A stretch of DNA of 16,930 nucleotides from an uncultured Elusimicrobia bacterium. Its GTDB lineage: Bacteria; Elusimicrobiota; Elusimicrobia; Elusimicrobiales; Elusimicrobiaceae. How positions within the stretch are numbered: the first letter of the stretch is position 1; each line of letters starts with the position of its first letter. The translations under genes and the position numbers were made by a program. Positions 6,271-14,265 of this stretch are shown here, piece by piece. The DNA lies in assembly GCA_947164805.1 (NCBI GenBank), contig CAMUXX010000004.1, forward strand, positions 1-16,930. The letters are read 5' to 3'. The notes beneath the pieces are model-generated. The model ran no database searches, was not told the DNA's origin, and was given only the letters and a program-made list of their open reading frames with translations.

Positions 6271-9200
6271 TAGCCAAAATATTATTGTTGAGGCCGGTGC
6301 CGGCACAGGCAAAACCACTTTGCTTGTACAGAAAATGTTATTTTTGGTACTCGTAAAAAAAGTAAAACTTTCAAGAATTGTGGCTCTTACTTTTACTACA
6401 AAAGCGGCTGCCTCTTTAAAACAAAAATTAGAAGAAAATTTACATATTGCCTATGAAATACTTTTGCATAATTCCTTTGTTTTAACTGCTGACGATACAA
6501 CTTACAATAAACATTTAAAAGATTTCAAGGCAGAAGAACAAATAAACTTTAATAAATTTAGACCTTTATTCTTAAAGTCCGGTCTAAAGATGGAAGGCTT
6601 ATTTGCACTTCTTAAAACCTCTTTTGAAGAATTACCTTCATGCCAAATAGGAACTATACATAGTTTTTGCAATTTTATACTCAAAAAATATACCATAGAA
6701 GCAAACTTAAACACAAATATGCAAATTGATGAAACCGGAATAATTAATATAATTTTTGATAAATACTGGTCTTTATTTTTAGAAGAAGAACTGACATTAA
6801 ATTCAAGCAATAAAGATATTTGGCTTAATGTTTTAAAAGAAATTAATTTACCGGACTTGTACTATTTTGCACGCAATTTATGTAACCCAAATTTTGAAGA
6901 TTATAACCCTAAAAATAATTATTCTCTACTTAAAAAACAGGCACAAATTTATCTGCAGGAAACCGAACTTTTAATTAAAAAATATTCCGACAGTAACAGA
7001 AGTAATATGATTCCGCTTCTAAAAATATGTTGCGAAAGTTTAAAACAAACTATTATTTTTTATGAAGGTAAAGGAAATAATTTTACGGAATTTGATTTTC
7101 CTGCTTTCCCTGCTAAAATTCTTAAAAATTGGGAACAATCGGATTTTGATTTAGCAAAAGAAATAGTTGATTTTACTGAAAACAATATACCCAACAAACA
7201 AAAACTTTTGGCATTGGCTTTTGATTTGTTAAAACCTTTTGCGAAAAAAGTACAAAAAGAAATGTTAAATCAAAATTATTTAACTTTTGACGAAATTATT
7301 TCAAAAACACATTATTTACTGTTAAATAACAAGGCAGTACGCCAAGAAATCAAATTGTCTTATGATAATATTTTTATTGATGAGTTTCAGGATACAGATC
7401 CAATTCAAGGCGAAATAATGTTGTTCTTAGCAGAAAAACTTAACACTTTTGCAAGAAAGTGGCAAGATTTAATTTTAGAACAAGGTAAACTTTTTATCGT
7501 CGGTGATCCTAAACAATCTATTTACCGTTTCAGGGGGGCAGATATTTCCGCTTACCAAGAATTTTGCAATTTGCTTACAAAACAAGGAGCAATGACTTGC
7601 GTTTTGCAAAATAATTTCAGAAGTGCAAGTGAAATTATTGACTATGTTAACATATTTGGTAAGAACCAAATTAAATTTAAAGAAAATTGCCAAGCGCAAT
7701 ATAAAGAAATTTATCCAAGCAAACAATTTAATAATGCAAAAGTGGAACTCCATTTACATCAAGATTCAGAAGATATAAACAAAGAAAACAGCCGTCTTGC
7801 CCATGCTAATTGCATAACAAAATGGATTATTGATAATGTACATAAAACCATAAAAAGCGACGGCACACCTTTAGAATATAAAGATATTGCCTTACTACTG
7901 CCTACAGCAACGGAAGTAAATATTTTTCTTACTGCTTTAAAAGAAAATAATATTCCGTACAATGTAGAAGAAGATAAAAATTTTTATTCTTCCCAAGAAG
8001 TTTTAGATCTCATAAATATTCTAAAAGTTTTAAAAGATGTGCAGGATAGAATTTCCTTGCTTGGTGTTTTAAGAAGTCCGGTATGCTTGGCTAAAGATGA
8101 AGATTTAATAAATTTATCGAAAGAAAACAAACTAAATATATATGCCGATGTGCAAGATAAAAAAATACAAAACACATATAAAAAGTTGCGGATTTTAAAG
8201 GATAGATTAACCGCTTTAAACCCTTTAGAAATCGTTAATGAGATTTTAGATATATTCAATTTTTCTGCTTGCCAAGCGCTTGCTTCCCAAAGCGAACAAG
8301 TGCTTGCAAATATTGCAAAATTTAAACAGGTGGTAACAAAACTATTTGAAAACGGCGCTTACACTTTAGAACAAATTTTACACAACTTTGAAACTTATCA
8401 AAAGGAAATTAATGAAGAATCCTCCGCAATTTTGGCAGAAGAAAATTTTAATGTCGTCAAGATTTTAACTATACATAAAGCAAAAGGTTTGGAATTCCCT
8501 GTTGTAATTTTAACGGATCTTTCGAAACAATTCACTCAAGGCAATAACCGCCAAAAAGGAAACAGCAAAGCTTTATATTCAAGAAGTTTAAATTTAAAAG
8601 GAATGACACTTGGCGATATAAAAGAAGGTGTTATTCCTATAATTGAAAAAGAAAAACAAACGCAAGAACTTGAAGAAAAACGCCGCCTTTTATATGTGGC
8701 TATGACGCGCGCAAAGGAATCTTTAATAATTGTTGACAGTTTAAAAATTCAAGATAAAACATTTGTTAAATTTTTGGCTGACAGTAATTGCTGGCCCGGT
8801 GAGAAAAAAATGCCTGAACATATTTTGACTGCAAAAATTTTCTACCATAATTATAATTTACCGGAACTTTTGTTTGAAAAACAAAATAATGATGGAGATA
8901 AAAACTTTTCTTTTAACTATCTTCTTTGGCAAAAAAATTTTAATGAGAGAAATATAGAATTTAAAACATATTTACAAGATACGGAATTGTTACCTAAGAC
9001 TAAAGCAATACTTTTTCCGTCAAAAGAAGTAGAATATGCAATAAAAGTTGGAAGTTTATGCCATAAAATATTACAAAATATTTTCAATCAAACTACTTAT
9101 AACTTTGATACTGAAGAAGATAAAAATGCCTTAGATGAAGCACAGCAAATTATAAATAATTTTTGCAAAAGTAATGCTTATAAAGAATTAAAAAATATGG

Positions 9201-9475
9201 AATTTTTAGCAGCGGAGTTTCCTATAAGCATAATGGAAAACGGGATAGTTAAAAATGGTATTATAGACGCTTTATTTAAGACAAAAGACGGCAATATCAT
9301 GATTATCGATTTCAAAAGTGATAAAATAAATGTAGTAACGGATAAAACGGTGGAGCCCGAATACTTAAAACAAATTGCTTTTTATAAAAATGCCCTAAAA
9401 AGCATATTTAAGGAAAATATAGAGAGCGCTTTGGTATACCTCCGCCCGACAAAAATTTATAAAGTAGAGGAATAA
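6224..9475 (+). CDS. addA: AddA: UvrD-like helicase with RecB-type nuclease domain
   Basis: A 1083-residue SF1 helicase-nuclease. Motifs in order: Walker A AGAGTGKTT (24-32, Lys30), Ia ALTFTTKAA, GTIHSFC, Walker B IDEFQDTDP (Asp386-Glu387), motif III GDPKQSIYRFRGAD (from 427), NFRS, motif V ILTIHKAKGLEFP, and motif VI RRLLYVAMTRAKE (from 820). The C-terminus holds the nuclease: KVGSLCHKIL, Asp1015 (GIIDAL), Asp1029-Phe-Lys1031 (IIDFKSDK) and a Q-x3-Y motif (QIAFY). The pair AddA/AddB thus has two intact nuclease sites, unlike RecBCD. Substrate: double-stranded DNA ends. Translation starts inside addB at the ATG at 6224 with AAAGG 8 nt upstream, and the 47-nt overlap suggests coupling. Codon use is A/T-heavier than in addB. 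Confidence 0.95.
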   Translation: MFLQDKDARITAIENNSQNIIVEAGAGTGKTTLLVQKMLFLVLVKKVKLSRIVALTFTTKAAASLKQKLEENLHIAYEILLHNSFVLTADDTTYNKHLKDFKAEEQINFNKFRPLFLKSGLKMEGLFALLKTSFEELPSCQIGTIHSFCNFILKKYTIEANLNTNMQIDETGIINIIFDKYWSLFLEEELTLNSSNKDIWLNVLKEINLPDLYYFARNLCNPNFEDYNPKNNYSLLKKQAQIYLQETELLIKKYSDSNRSNMIPLLKICCESLKQTIIFYEGKGNNFTEFDFPAFPAKILKNWEQSDFDLAKEIVDFTENNIPNKQKLLALAFDLLKPFAKKVQKEMLNQNYLTFDEIISKTHYLLLNNKAVRQEIKLSYDNIFIDEFQDTDPIQGEIMLFLAEKLNTFARKWQDLILEQGKLFIVGDPKQSIYRFRGADISAYQEFCNLLTKQGAMTCVLQNNFRSASEIIDYVNIFGKNQIKFKENCQAQYKEIYPSKQFNNAKVELHLHQDSEDINKENSRLAHANCITKWIIDNVHKTIKSDGTPLEYKDIALLLPTATEVNIFLTALKENNIPYNVEEDKNFYSSQEVLDLINILKVLKDVQDRISLLGVLRSPVCLAKDEDLINLSKENKLNIYADVQDKKIQNTYKKLRILKDRLTALNPLEIVNEILDIFNFSACQALASQSEQVLANIAKFKQVVTKLFENGAYTLEQILHNFETYQKEINEESSAILAEENFNVVKILTIHKAKGLEFPVVILTDLSKQFTQGNNRQKGNSKALYSRSLNLKGMTLGDIKEGVIPIIEKEKQTQELEEKRRLLYVAMTRAKESLIIVDSLKIQDKTFVKFLADSNCWPGEKKMPEHILTAKIFYHNYNLPELLFEKQNNDGDKNFSFNYLLWQKNFNERNIEFKTYLQDTELLPKTKAILFPSKEVEYAIKVGSLCHKILQNIFNQTTYNFDTEEDKNALDEAQQIINNFCKSNAYKELKNMEFLAAEFPISIMENGIVKNGIIDALFKTKDGNIMIIDFKSDKINVVTDKTVEPEYLKQIAFYKNALKSIFKENIESALVYLRPTKIYKVEE

Positions 9476-9477
9476 TT

Positions 9478-9777
9478 ATGTTTGATCTTAAAAAAATTCT
9501 TGAACTCAAAAAAACAATGACTGAAACTAAAAAGCGTTTAGATGCAATGGTCATTAAAGAAACTTCCCCAAAGGGTTTGTTTGAACTTACAATTTCCGGT
9601 TCACAAAAAGTCAGCGAAGTAAAAATTTTAAAAGATTTGGCCGGCTGTCCTAATGAAGAAATAGAGAAAGATTTAAAAGAACTTATCAATAAGGCAACCG
9701 CTTCTTCACAAGCATCTGCAATGCAAGCCATGGGCGGTCTAGGTGCACTGGGCGGGCTTGCAGGACTTACAAAATAA
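9478..9777 (+). CDS. YbaB/EbfC-family nucleoid-associated protein
   Basis: A 99-residue protein. It has the family layout: N-terminal helix (DLKKILELKKTMTETKKRL), a central sheet (KGLFELTISGSQKVSEVKI), a helix with DLKELINKATASSQ, and a flexible Gly/Ala/Leu tail. YbaB/EbfC dimers bind DNA and are linked to recombination and nucleoid structure. In many genomes the gene sits beside recR or dnaX. Here it starts 2 nt after the addA stop, with AGAGG in the end of addA, so it is part of the break-repair operon. Every family element expected at this length is present. Confidence 0.9.
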   Translation: MFDLKKILELKKTMTETKKRLDAMVIKETSPKGLFELTISGSQKVSEVKILKDLAGCPNEEIEKDLKELINKATASSQASAMQAMGGLGALGGLAGLTK

Positions 9778-10683
9778 GTGAACGAACTTAAAAAAATATT
9801 ACCGAAACTTGTTTTTGGCACTTGGCCGATAAGCGGCGCAAGGGAATGGGGGGGTTTTGACGAAAGCGAGGCACAAAAAATTCTCCACGCCTTGCTTGAA
9901 AACAATATAAATTGCATTGATACTGCTGCAATTTACGGGCTTGGCGGTGCAGAAACTTTGCTTGGTAAATTTTTCAAAAGTATCCAGAGAAAAAACTTTA
10001 TTTTAACTTCAAAATGCGGGCTTTTGCCTGGGCAAAGGGCAATTAAATTTGATTTGAGGGCAAAATCTTTGCAAACCCAACTTGAAGACAGTTTAAAACG
10101 TTTAAATACAGATTATTTAGATATTTACTTCTTGCATTGGCCTGATAAAAACACTCCGCTTGAAGAAACTTTAACACAAATGGAAAAGTTCAAAAAAGAG
10201 GGTAAAATACGCTTTATTGGACTTTCCAATTTTACGGAAGATTTAATTAGGCAAGCAGTAAAAATAACAAGAATAGATTGTTTACAAAATGAGTTTTCTG
10301 TACTAAATCAGGAGAATAAAAAACTGTTTCCGCTTGTTAAAGAATTGGATTTAGCTTTTATGGCCTACGGCATTTTAAACGGGGGTATTTTAAGCGGAAA
10401 ATATAAGCAACCACCAAATTTAGCGAAAACTGATGTACGAAACTTTTTCTACCACTCTTATAAAGGGGAGAACTTTATAAAAGCACAAAAGGCTGTAGAT
10501 TATCTTAAACAAATTTGTTCTGTTTCCACAGCACAAACGGCAATAAATTTTGTTTTAAGTTTTGATGAAGTAACCGGAGCAATTTTCGGAGCAAAAACCC
10601 TAAAGCAATTAAAAGAAAATGCCGGTGCAATTTCTTGGAAATTAACTGCTGAACAAAAGGATTTCTTATGCAAAAATTGTTAA
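9778..10683 (+). CDS. Aldo/keto reductase
   Basis: A 301-residue NADPH-dependent oxidoreductase of the AKR superfamily. The catalytic tetrad is complete: Asp48 and Tyr53 (NCIDTAAIYG), Lys79 (ILTSKCG) and His120 (YFLHWPD). The motifs RFIGLSNF and GAIFGAKTLKQL (the cofactor-binding region near the C-terminus) fit the family. The GTG start directly abuts the ybaB stop (TAAGTG); no nearer ATG would keep the first beta strand KLVFGTW, so GTG is the best start. It presumably depends on translation of ybaB. The 3' end overlaps the next gene by 16 nt. The substrate cannot be told from sequence. Its place in an addAB-ybaB operon is unusual and may simply reflect gene packing. Confidence 0.9.
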   Translation: MNELKKILPKLVFGTWPISGAREWGGFDESEAQKILHALLENNINCIDTAAIYGLGGAETLLGKFFKSIQRKNFILTSKCGLLPGQRAIKFDLRAKSLQTQLEDSLKRLNTDYLDIYFLHWPDKNTPLEETLTQMEKFKKEGKIRFIGLSNFTEDLIRQAVKITRIDCLQNEFSVLNQENKKLFPLVKELDLAFMAYGILNGGILSGKYKQPPNLAKTDVRNFFYHSYKGENFIKAQKAVDYLKQICSVSTAQTAINFVLSFDEVTGAIFGAKTLKQLKENAGAISWKLTAEQKDFLCKNC

Positions 10684-11942
10684 ATGAAACAGAAAATTAT
10701 ATTAAAGATATTTTTCCGCAACTCGGTTTAAATAAGAGCAGGGAACTTGTGCGCCTTGTTTTCGAAATAACTAAAAAAACCAAAAAGACACCGCAAGAAA
10801 TTTTACCCAAAGAAAAAGCAAAAAATTTTGAGCAAACAAAAAAATATTTATTGAACATCCGTTACAAAAATTTAGGTAATTTAGCAGATATTTACTTACC
10901 TAAACTTGATCTAAACTTTACAAAACAGGCTGATTTAGAAGAAAAATCTTTCAACCCTCAAAATATTTTTATTGAAGATTTATCTTTAAATTCACCCTTG
11001 GCGAAAAGAGTAAAAGAAAAATTTCCAAACACAAAAATTACTGTTTTTAAAGGTAAATTTCCAATATTAAAAGAAAGTTATAGTGAACGCAAAAAAAATT
11101 TAATAATTTATAAGGAAAAATTTGATTTTCTAAAACCTTGCCCTTGCACAAAAAATGCAAATTGTTGCGGTTATAATTTAATTAATTTGGGTTTTGGTTG
11201 TTTGTATGAGTGCAATTATTGTTTTTTGCAACAGTATCAAAACTTACCGGCAATAGCTTTACCTTCAAATATCAAAGATTTTTTGGATAAAATACCTATG
11301 GGCGTTTTCAGACGCGGGCATTTTGATTATGTAAGGCTTGGAAGCGGTGAATTTACGGACTCTTTACTTTTTGATGATATAACAAATTATTCCATAGATA
11401 TAATTAATTTTTTTAAAGACAGACAAGAACTTTTTGAATTTAAAACCAAATCAGTAAATATTGATAATTTGTTAAAATTACCGGCACAAAAAAATATTGT
11501 AGTTGGGTGGAGTGTTAACCCGCAAAATATAATCAGTGATGTAGAACCTCTAACCCCGAGTTTAAAAGAACGTTTAAATGCTGCGGCAAAAATAGCCGGG
11601 CACGGTTATAAAGTGGCCTTTCATTTCGACCCTGTAATAAGACATAGAAATTGGCAGGATAATTATAAAAATGTTGTGGAACAAATTGCGGAAAATGTAC
11701 CAAAAGAGAGTATTGTTTGGATAAGTGTCGGCACTTTACGTTTCAACCGCGAACTTAAAAAATTTATTGAGTGCCGCTTTCCAAATAACATAATTTTGGA
11801 CGAAGATTTTTATTTATCATTTGACGGCAAAATGCGCTACAGCGATACAGAACGCCAGGAAGTGTATAATTTTTTAAAACCTTTGCTTGAAAAAACTTTC
11901 CCTAATACAGTAGTATATTTGTGTATGGAAAAACAAAATTAA
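10668..11942 (+). CDS. SPL-like radical SAM protein (spore photoproduct lyase family)
   Basis: A 424-residue protein. The radical SAM cluster motif is Cys178-x3-Cys182-x2-Cys185 (GCLYECNYC), followed by FLQQYQNLP. Just upstream lies a Cys-rich piece, PCPCTKNANCCGYNL, typical of SPL-like proteins outside spore formers. Downstream come RLGSGEFTDSLLFD, KTKSVNIDNLL, VVGWSVNP, AAKIAGHGYKVAFHFDP, and a C-terminal VVYLCMEK. SPL repairs the spore thymine dimer using a SAM radical and a downstream hydrogen-donor cysteine. Here the matching segment reads GSGEF without cysteine, so the reaction is likely different or modified. About 150 N-terminal residues are extra relative to B. subtilis SPL. AAAGG before the ATG, inside the aldo/keto reductase gene, supports the start. 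It is the last gene of the operon. Confidence 0.85.
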   Translation: MQKLLNETENYIKDIFPQLGLNKSRELVRLVFEITKKTKKTPQEILPKEKAKNFEQTKKYLLNIRYKNLGNLADIYLPKLDLNFTKQADLEEKSFNPQNIFIEDLSLNSPLAKRVKEKFPNTKITVFKGKFPILKESYSERKKNLIIYKEKFDFLKPCPCTKNANCCGYNLINLGFGCLYECNYCFLQQYQNLPAIALPSNIKDFLDKIPMGVFRRGHFDYVRLGSGEFTDSLLFDDITNYSIDIINFFKDRQELFEFKTKSVNIDNLLKLPAQKNIVVGWSVNPQNIISDVEPLTPSLKERLNAAAKIAGHGYKVAFHFDPVIRHRNWQDNYKNVVEQIAENVPKESIVWISVGTLRFNRELKKFIECRFPNNIILDEDFYLSFDGKMRYSDTERQEVYNFLKPLLEKTFPNTVVYLCMEKQN

Positions 11943-11947
11943 AAATT

Positions 11948-12952
11948 TTAATTCTTTTTATGAATTTCCCAATTATAACTGTCGCGGCACATATCTTCCA
12001 AGGTATACTGCGCTTTCCAGCCAAGTTCCTTTAGGGCTTTTTGCGGATTTGCATAACAAGCAGCAATATCACCCGGGCGGCGCGGTTTTATTTTGTAAGG
12101 TATTTTTATATTATTAACTTTTTCAAAAGTCTTTAATACTTGCATAACGGAATATCCATGCCCGGTACCGAGATTATATATTTTTAACCCTTGTTTTTCC
12201 TTTATAACTTTTAAGGCTTTTACATGGCCTTTGGCAAGATCCACGACATGTATATAATCGCGTACACCGGTACCGTCAGGGGTATCATAATCATTACCGA
12301 AAACATTTAATTCCTTTCTTTGCCCGACAGCAACTTGTGTTATATAAGGCATTAAGTTGTTGGGTATACCGTTTGGATTTTCCCCAATTAAACCTGATTT
12401 ATGTGCGCCAATCGGATTAAAATATCTGAGCAGAGCAATATTCCAATCCGGGTTGGCATTATGCAAATCAATTAAAATTTGTTCTATCATGCTTTTGGTC
12501 CAACCATAAGGATTGGTGCAAGTACCTTTTGGGAATGTCTCATCAATAGGGTTTGATTTCGGACTACCGTAAACAGTTGCAGACGAAGAAAAAACAAAAT
12601 TATGACAATTATATTTTTTTAAAACTTCGAGTAAAACAAGTGTTCCGTTTATATTATTATCATAATATTCCAATGGTTTTTGGCAAGATTCGCCAACAGC
12701 TTTTAACCCCGCAAAATGTATACAACAGTCAAATTTATTTTTGGTACATAATTCTTCCAATGCTTTTTTGTCGCGGATATCTATATTAAAAAAGGGAACT
12801 TTTTTGCCGGAAATTTTTTCAATATTTTTTATCACACTTTCAGAAGAATTACATAAATTATCAATAATCACGACATCATTATTTTGGTCTAATAATTCTA
12901 CAACCGTATGGGAACCTATAAACCCCGTTCCGCCTGTTACCAGTATTTTCAT
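11948..12952 (-). CDS. galE: UDP-glucose 4-epimerase
   Basis: A 334-residue extended short-chain dehydrogenase. The NAD-binding loop is GGTGFIGSH (7-15). The catalytic residues are Ser124 (SSSATVYG), Tyr149 and Lys153 (NPYGWTK), at the same numbers as in E. coli GalE. RYFNPIGAH, GVRDYIHVVDLA and YNLGTGHGYSV further match GalE. It interconverts UDP-glucose and UDP-galactose in the cytoplasm, for galactose use or for glycan precursors. No galK or galT is in view, and a GT4 glycosyltransferase lies 1.3 kb away, so a role in surface glycan supply is plausible. AGGAG lies 7 nt before the ATG. The stop faces the end of the SPL-like gene across 5 bp, with no GC-rich terminator between them. Confidence 0.95.
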   Translation of the reverse strand: MKILVTGGTGFIGSHTVVELLDQNNDVVIIDNLCNSSESVIKNIEKISGKKVPFFNIDIRDKKALEELCTKNKFDCCIHFAGLKAVGESCQKPLEYYDNNINGTLVLLEVLKKYNCHNFVFSSSATVYGSPKSNPIDETFPKGTCTNPYGWTKSMIEQILIDLHNANPDWNIALLRYFNPIGAHKSGLIGENPNGIPNNLMPYITQVAVGQRKELNVFGNDYDTPDGTGVRDYIHVVDLAKGHVKALKVIKEKQGLKIYNLGTGHGYSVMQVLKTFEKVNNIKIPYKIKPRRPGDIAACYANPQKALKELGWKAQYTLEDMCRDSYNWEIHKKN

Positions 12953-12969
12953 GTTTATCTCCTAATTAA

Positions 12970-12978
12970 ATTCTAGCA
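12970..12978 (-). promoter_or_regulatory. Extended -10 promoter of galE
   Basis: On the minus strand the bases read TGC-TAGAAT, an extended -10 element with one mismatch to TATAAT. No good -35 is seen 16-18 bp upstream, as is common with extended -10 promoters. The predicted start is about 12963, the A of AGGAG, giving an 11-nt leader. Confidence 0.4.
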
Positions 12979-13029
12979 TATTTGATAATTTGTTATAGTA
13001 CTAAAGACCTAAAAGTGAGATAGGACAAA

Positions 13030-13085
13030 TATCCTTTGCAGGATAGCATAATATTTGCTATAATATTGTTAGTTAAGACTAACAA
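13030..13085 (+). promoter_or_regulatory. Promoter with three inverted repeats, for the gene at 13103
   Basis: An extended -10 TGC-TATAAT ends at 13064 (TATAAT 13059-13064), with TTGCAG at 13036-13041 and a 17-bp spacer. The predicted start is about 13071. Three inverted repeats overlie it: TATCC-N6-GGATA (13030-13045) on the -35, ATAGCA-N7-TGCTAT (13043-13061) in the spacer, and TTGTTAGT-N4-ACTAACAA (13066-13085) at the start site. The last could be an operator or a 5' mRNA hairpin. AAGGAG follows before the ATG. The promoter is well supported; regulation is inferred. Confidence 0.6.
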
Positions 13086-13102
13086 AATATAAGGAGATAA
13101 AA

Positions 13103-13654
13103 ATGAAAAAATATGTATTAACTTTAATCACTTGCGCTATGGCTTTACCGTTGTTTTCGTTTAATTTCGATAACGTTAACTTTGAAATCGATGCAGATAT
13201 TAAAGCAGATCTCAATTCAATAATTTTACAAGAAGTTAAAATTACTGCTAAAGAAAGCAAGAAATTTCAAATGAAAAAAAACCAACAAAAGCCAAGCAAT
13301 AAAATAGTTACTGCAGTTACAAAAGAAATGGAGTTTGCTTTAAAACAAATAAACCGTAATGTTAAAATGCGTAAGAATATTTTTACACGCAATTTTGTGG
13401 AACAACAAAAAACACAAAAACAGAAATATGAAAATATGCTGGCAGAAAATGTTCCGTATCAAATTTTTAATTACATTGCGAGTAAATTTGATATAGATAA
13501 AATTAAAAATTTGCATGTCTCTTGTTGGTACAATGATGATACTCTTGTAGAAGTCAAATTCCATATCGCAGATAAACTTATCACTATTTATTATGACTAT
13601 AACTACAAAAACAAGAAGGGCATAATTTCACCCTTGTCCCATAGAATAAGTTAA
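13103..13654 (+). CDS. Exported protein of unknown function
   Basis: A 183-residue protein I do not recognise. Residues 1-20 look like a Sec signal: KK, then a hydrophobic stretch YVLTLITCAMALPLF. No clear lipobox is present; Cys11 sits too early. The mature part is very lysine-rich, with a likely helical middle (residues 60-115, for example KEMEFALKQINRNVKMRKN). The C-terminal 65 residues look like mixed helix and beta strands (LHVSCWYNDDTLVEVKFHI, LITIYYDYNYK). Only one Cys remains after the signal. AAGGAG stands 7 nt before the ATG, and a good promoter with inverted repeats lies upstream, so the gene is expressed. Location is probably periplasm or outside. The stop overlaps the end of the opposing gene by 4 nt. 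Confidence 0.75.
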   Translation: MKKYVLTLITCAMALPLFSFNFDNVNFEIDADIKADLNSIILQEVKITAKESKKFQMKKNQQKPSNKIVTAVTKEMEFALKQINRNVKMRKNIFTRNFVEQQKTQKQKYENMLAENVPYQIFNYIASKFDIDKIKNLHVSCWYNDDTLVEVKFHIADKLITIYYDYNYKNKKGIISPLSHRIS

Positions 13655-14148
13655 ATAAACGGATTATAAGCCCATTGCAAGAGTGCTTGCCTTTGCCTTG
13701 GCCGGCACTCTATTTTATTAGGAGGGCAATTCCTTAAAATTTGTACCTGGTGCCGCCTAAATGCGTTCCAACGGGAAATTTGTATACGGTCAATTTCCGG
13801 CAAACGACGCCCAAGATAATACCGGCAATACCATTGAAACCATCCCCGCACATCAGGGCCTATTATCCAACCATTCTTTTGCCAAATTTGCAAACTTTGG
13901 CGCGATTTTATTTTAAAATAATTTAATCCTATATTTGGTTTTTCTATATCAATTTTTGCTTTTGTAAACCAATTTTTCGGAAATTCTTTTTGGCAATCTG
14001 TTAAATAATGTCCTTCAAAAACCCCAAGTTCCAACATTTGTTTAGGTGTCAGTTCAGGTTTAAAATTAGGTGCAAAATTCTGCCCCTCTTGTTCCGTTAA
14101 AATATACGAATAACCTTTTTGCATCTTGTCATGCACTTTTATTAGCAT
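13651..14148 (-). CDS. Conserved uncharacterised protein (GWFQWYCRYY family)
   Basis: A 165-residue basic, aromatic-rich protein without signal or membrane helix, so cytoplasmic. Three blocks stand out: ELGVFEGHYLTDCQKEFPKNWF (from residue 40), DVRGWFQWYCRYYLGRR (99-115) followed by DRIQISRWNAFRRH (120-133), and CRPRQRQALLQWAYNP (148-163), preceded by Cys141-x6-Cys148. From memory, proteins with these blocks occur in scattered bacteria and in fungi and plants with no known function; I cannot verify that here. Tightly kept Trp, Arg and Cys residues suggest a binding or catalytic role, perhaps on nucleic acid, which is speculation. The ATG at 14146 has a G-rich AGGGGG site 5 nt upstream; Met9 is an alternative start. 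It converges on the exported orphan gene with a 4-nt overlap. Confidence 0.8.
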   Translation of the reverse strand: MLIKVHDKMQKGYSYILTEQEGQNFAPNFKPELTPKQMLELGVFEGHYLTDCQKEFPKNWFTKAKIDIEKPNIGLNYFKIKSRQSLQIWQKNGWIIGPDVRGWFQWYCRYYLGRRLPEIDRIQISRWNAFRRHQVQILRNCPPNKIECRPRQRQALLQWAYNPFI

Positions 14149-14265
14149 ATCTACCCCCTTTTTTTTATAGCAAATTTTTACATAGGAACCAAGTATCTTT
14201 TAATATAGTAAAATATATTTTGAGTATAAAAGATAATTTCGTGGAAAATTATTTAGGAAAATATA

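Noticed and set aside
9408-9917. 169-residue minus-strand frame across the addA/ybaB/aldo-keto reductase junctions
   Set aside because: It overlaps three recognised genes and shows a Ser/Phe-rich shadow composition.
11936-11952. A/T palindrome AATTAAAA-A-TTTTAATT between the convergent SPL-like and galE stops, considered as a bidirectional terminator
   Set aside because: A 1-nt centre cannot form an RNA loop without losing pairs and the stem has no G or C. It is partly explained by Lys/Asn codons and two TAA stops.
14149-14265. Promoter for the GT4 gene (TATAGT at 14204 or TATAAA at 14225)
   Set aside because: No acceptable -35 at 16-18 bp for either; the stretch is so A/T-rich that -10 look-alikes are expected.
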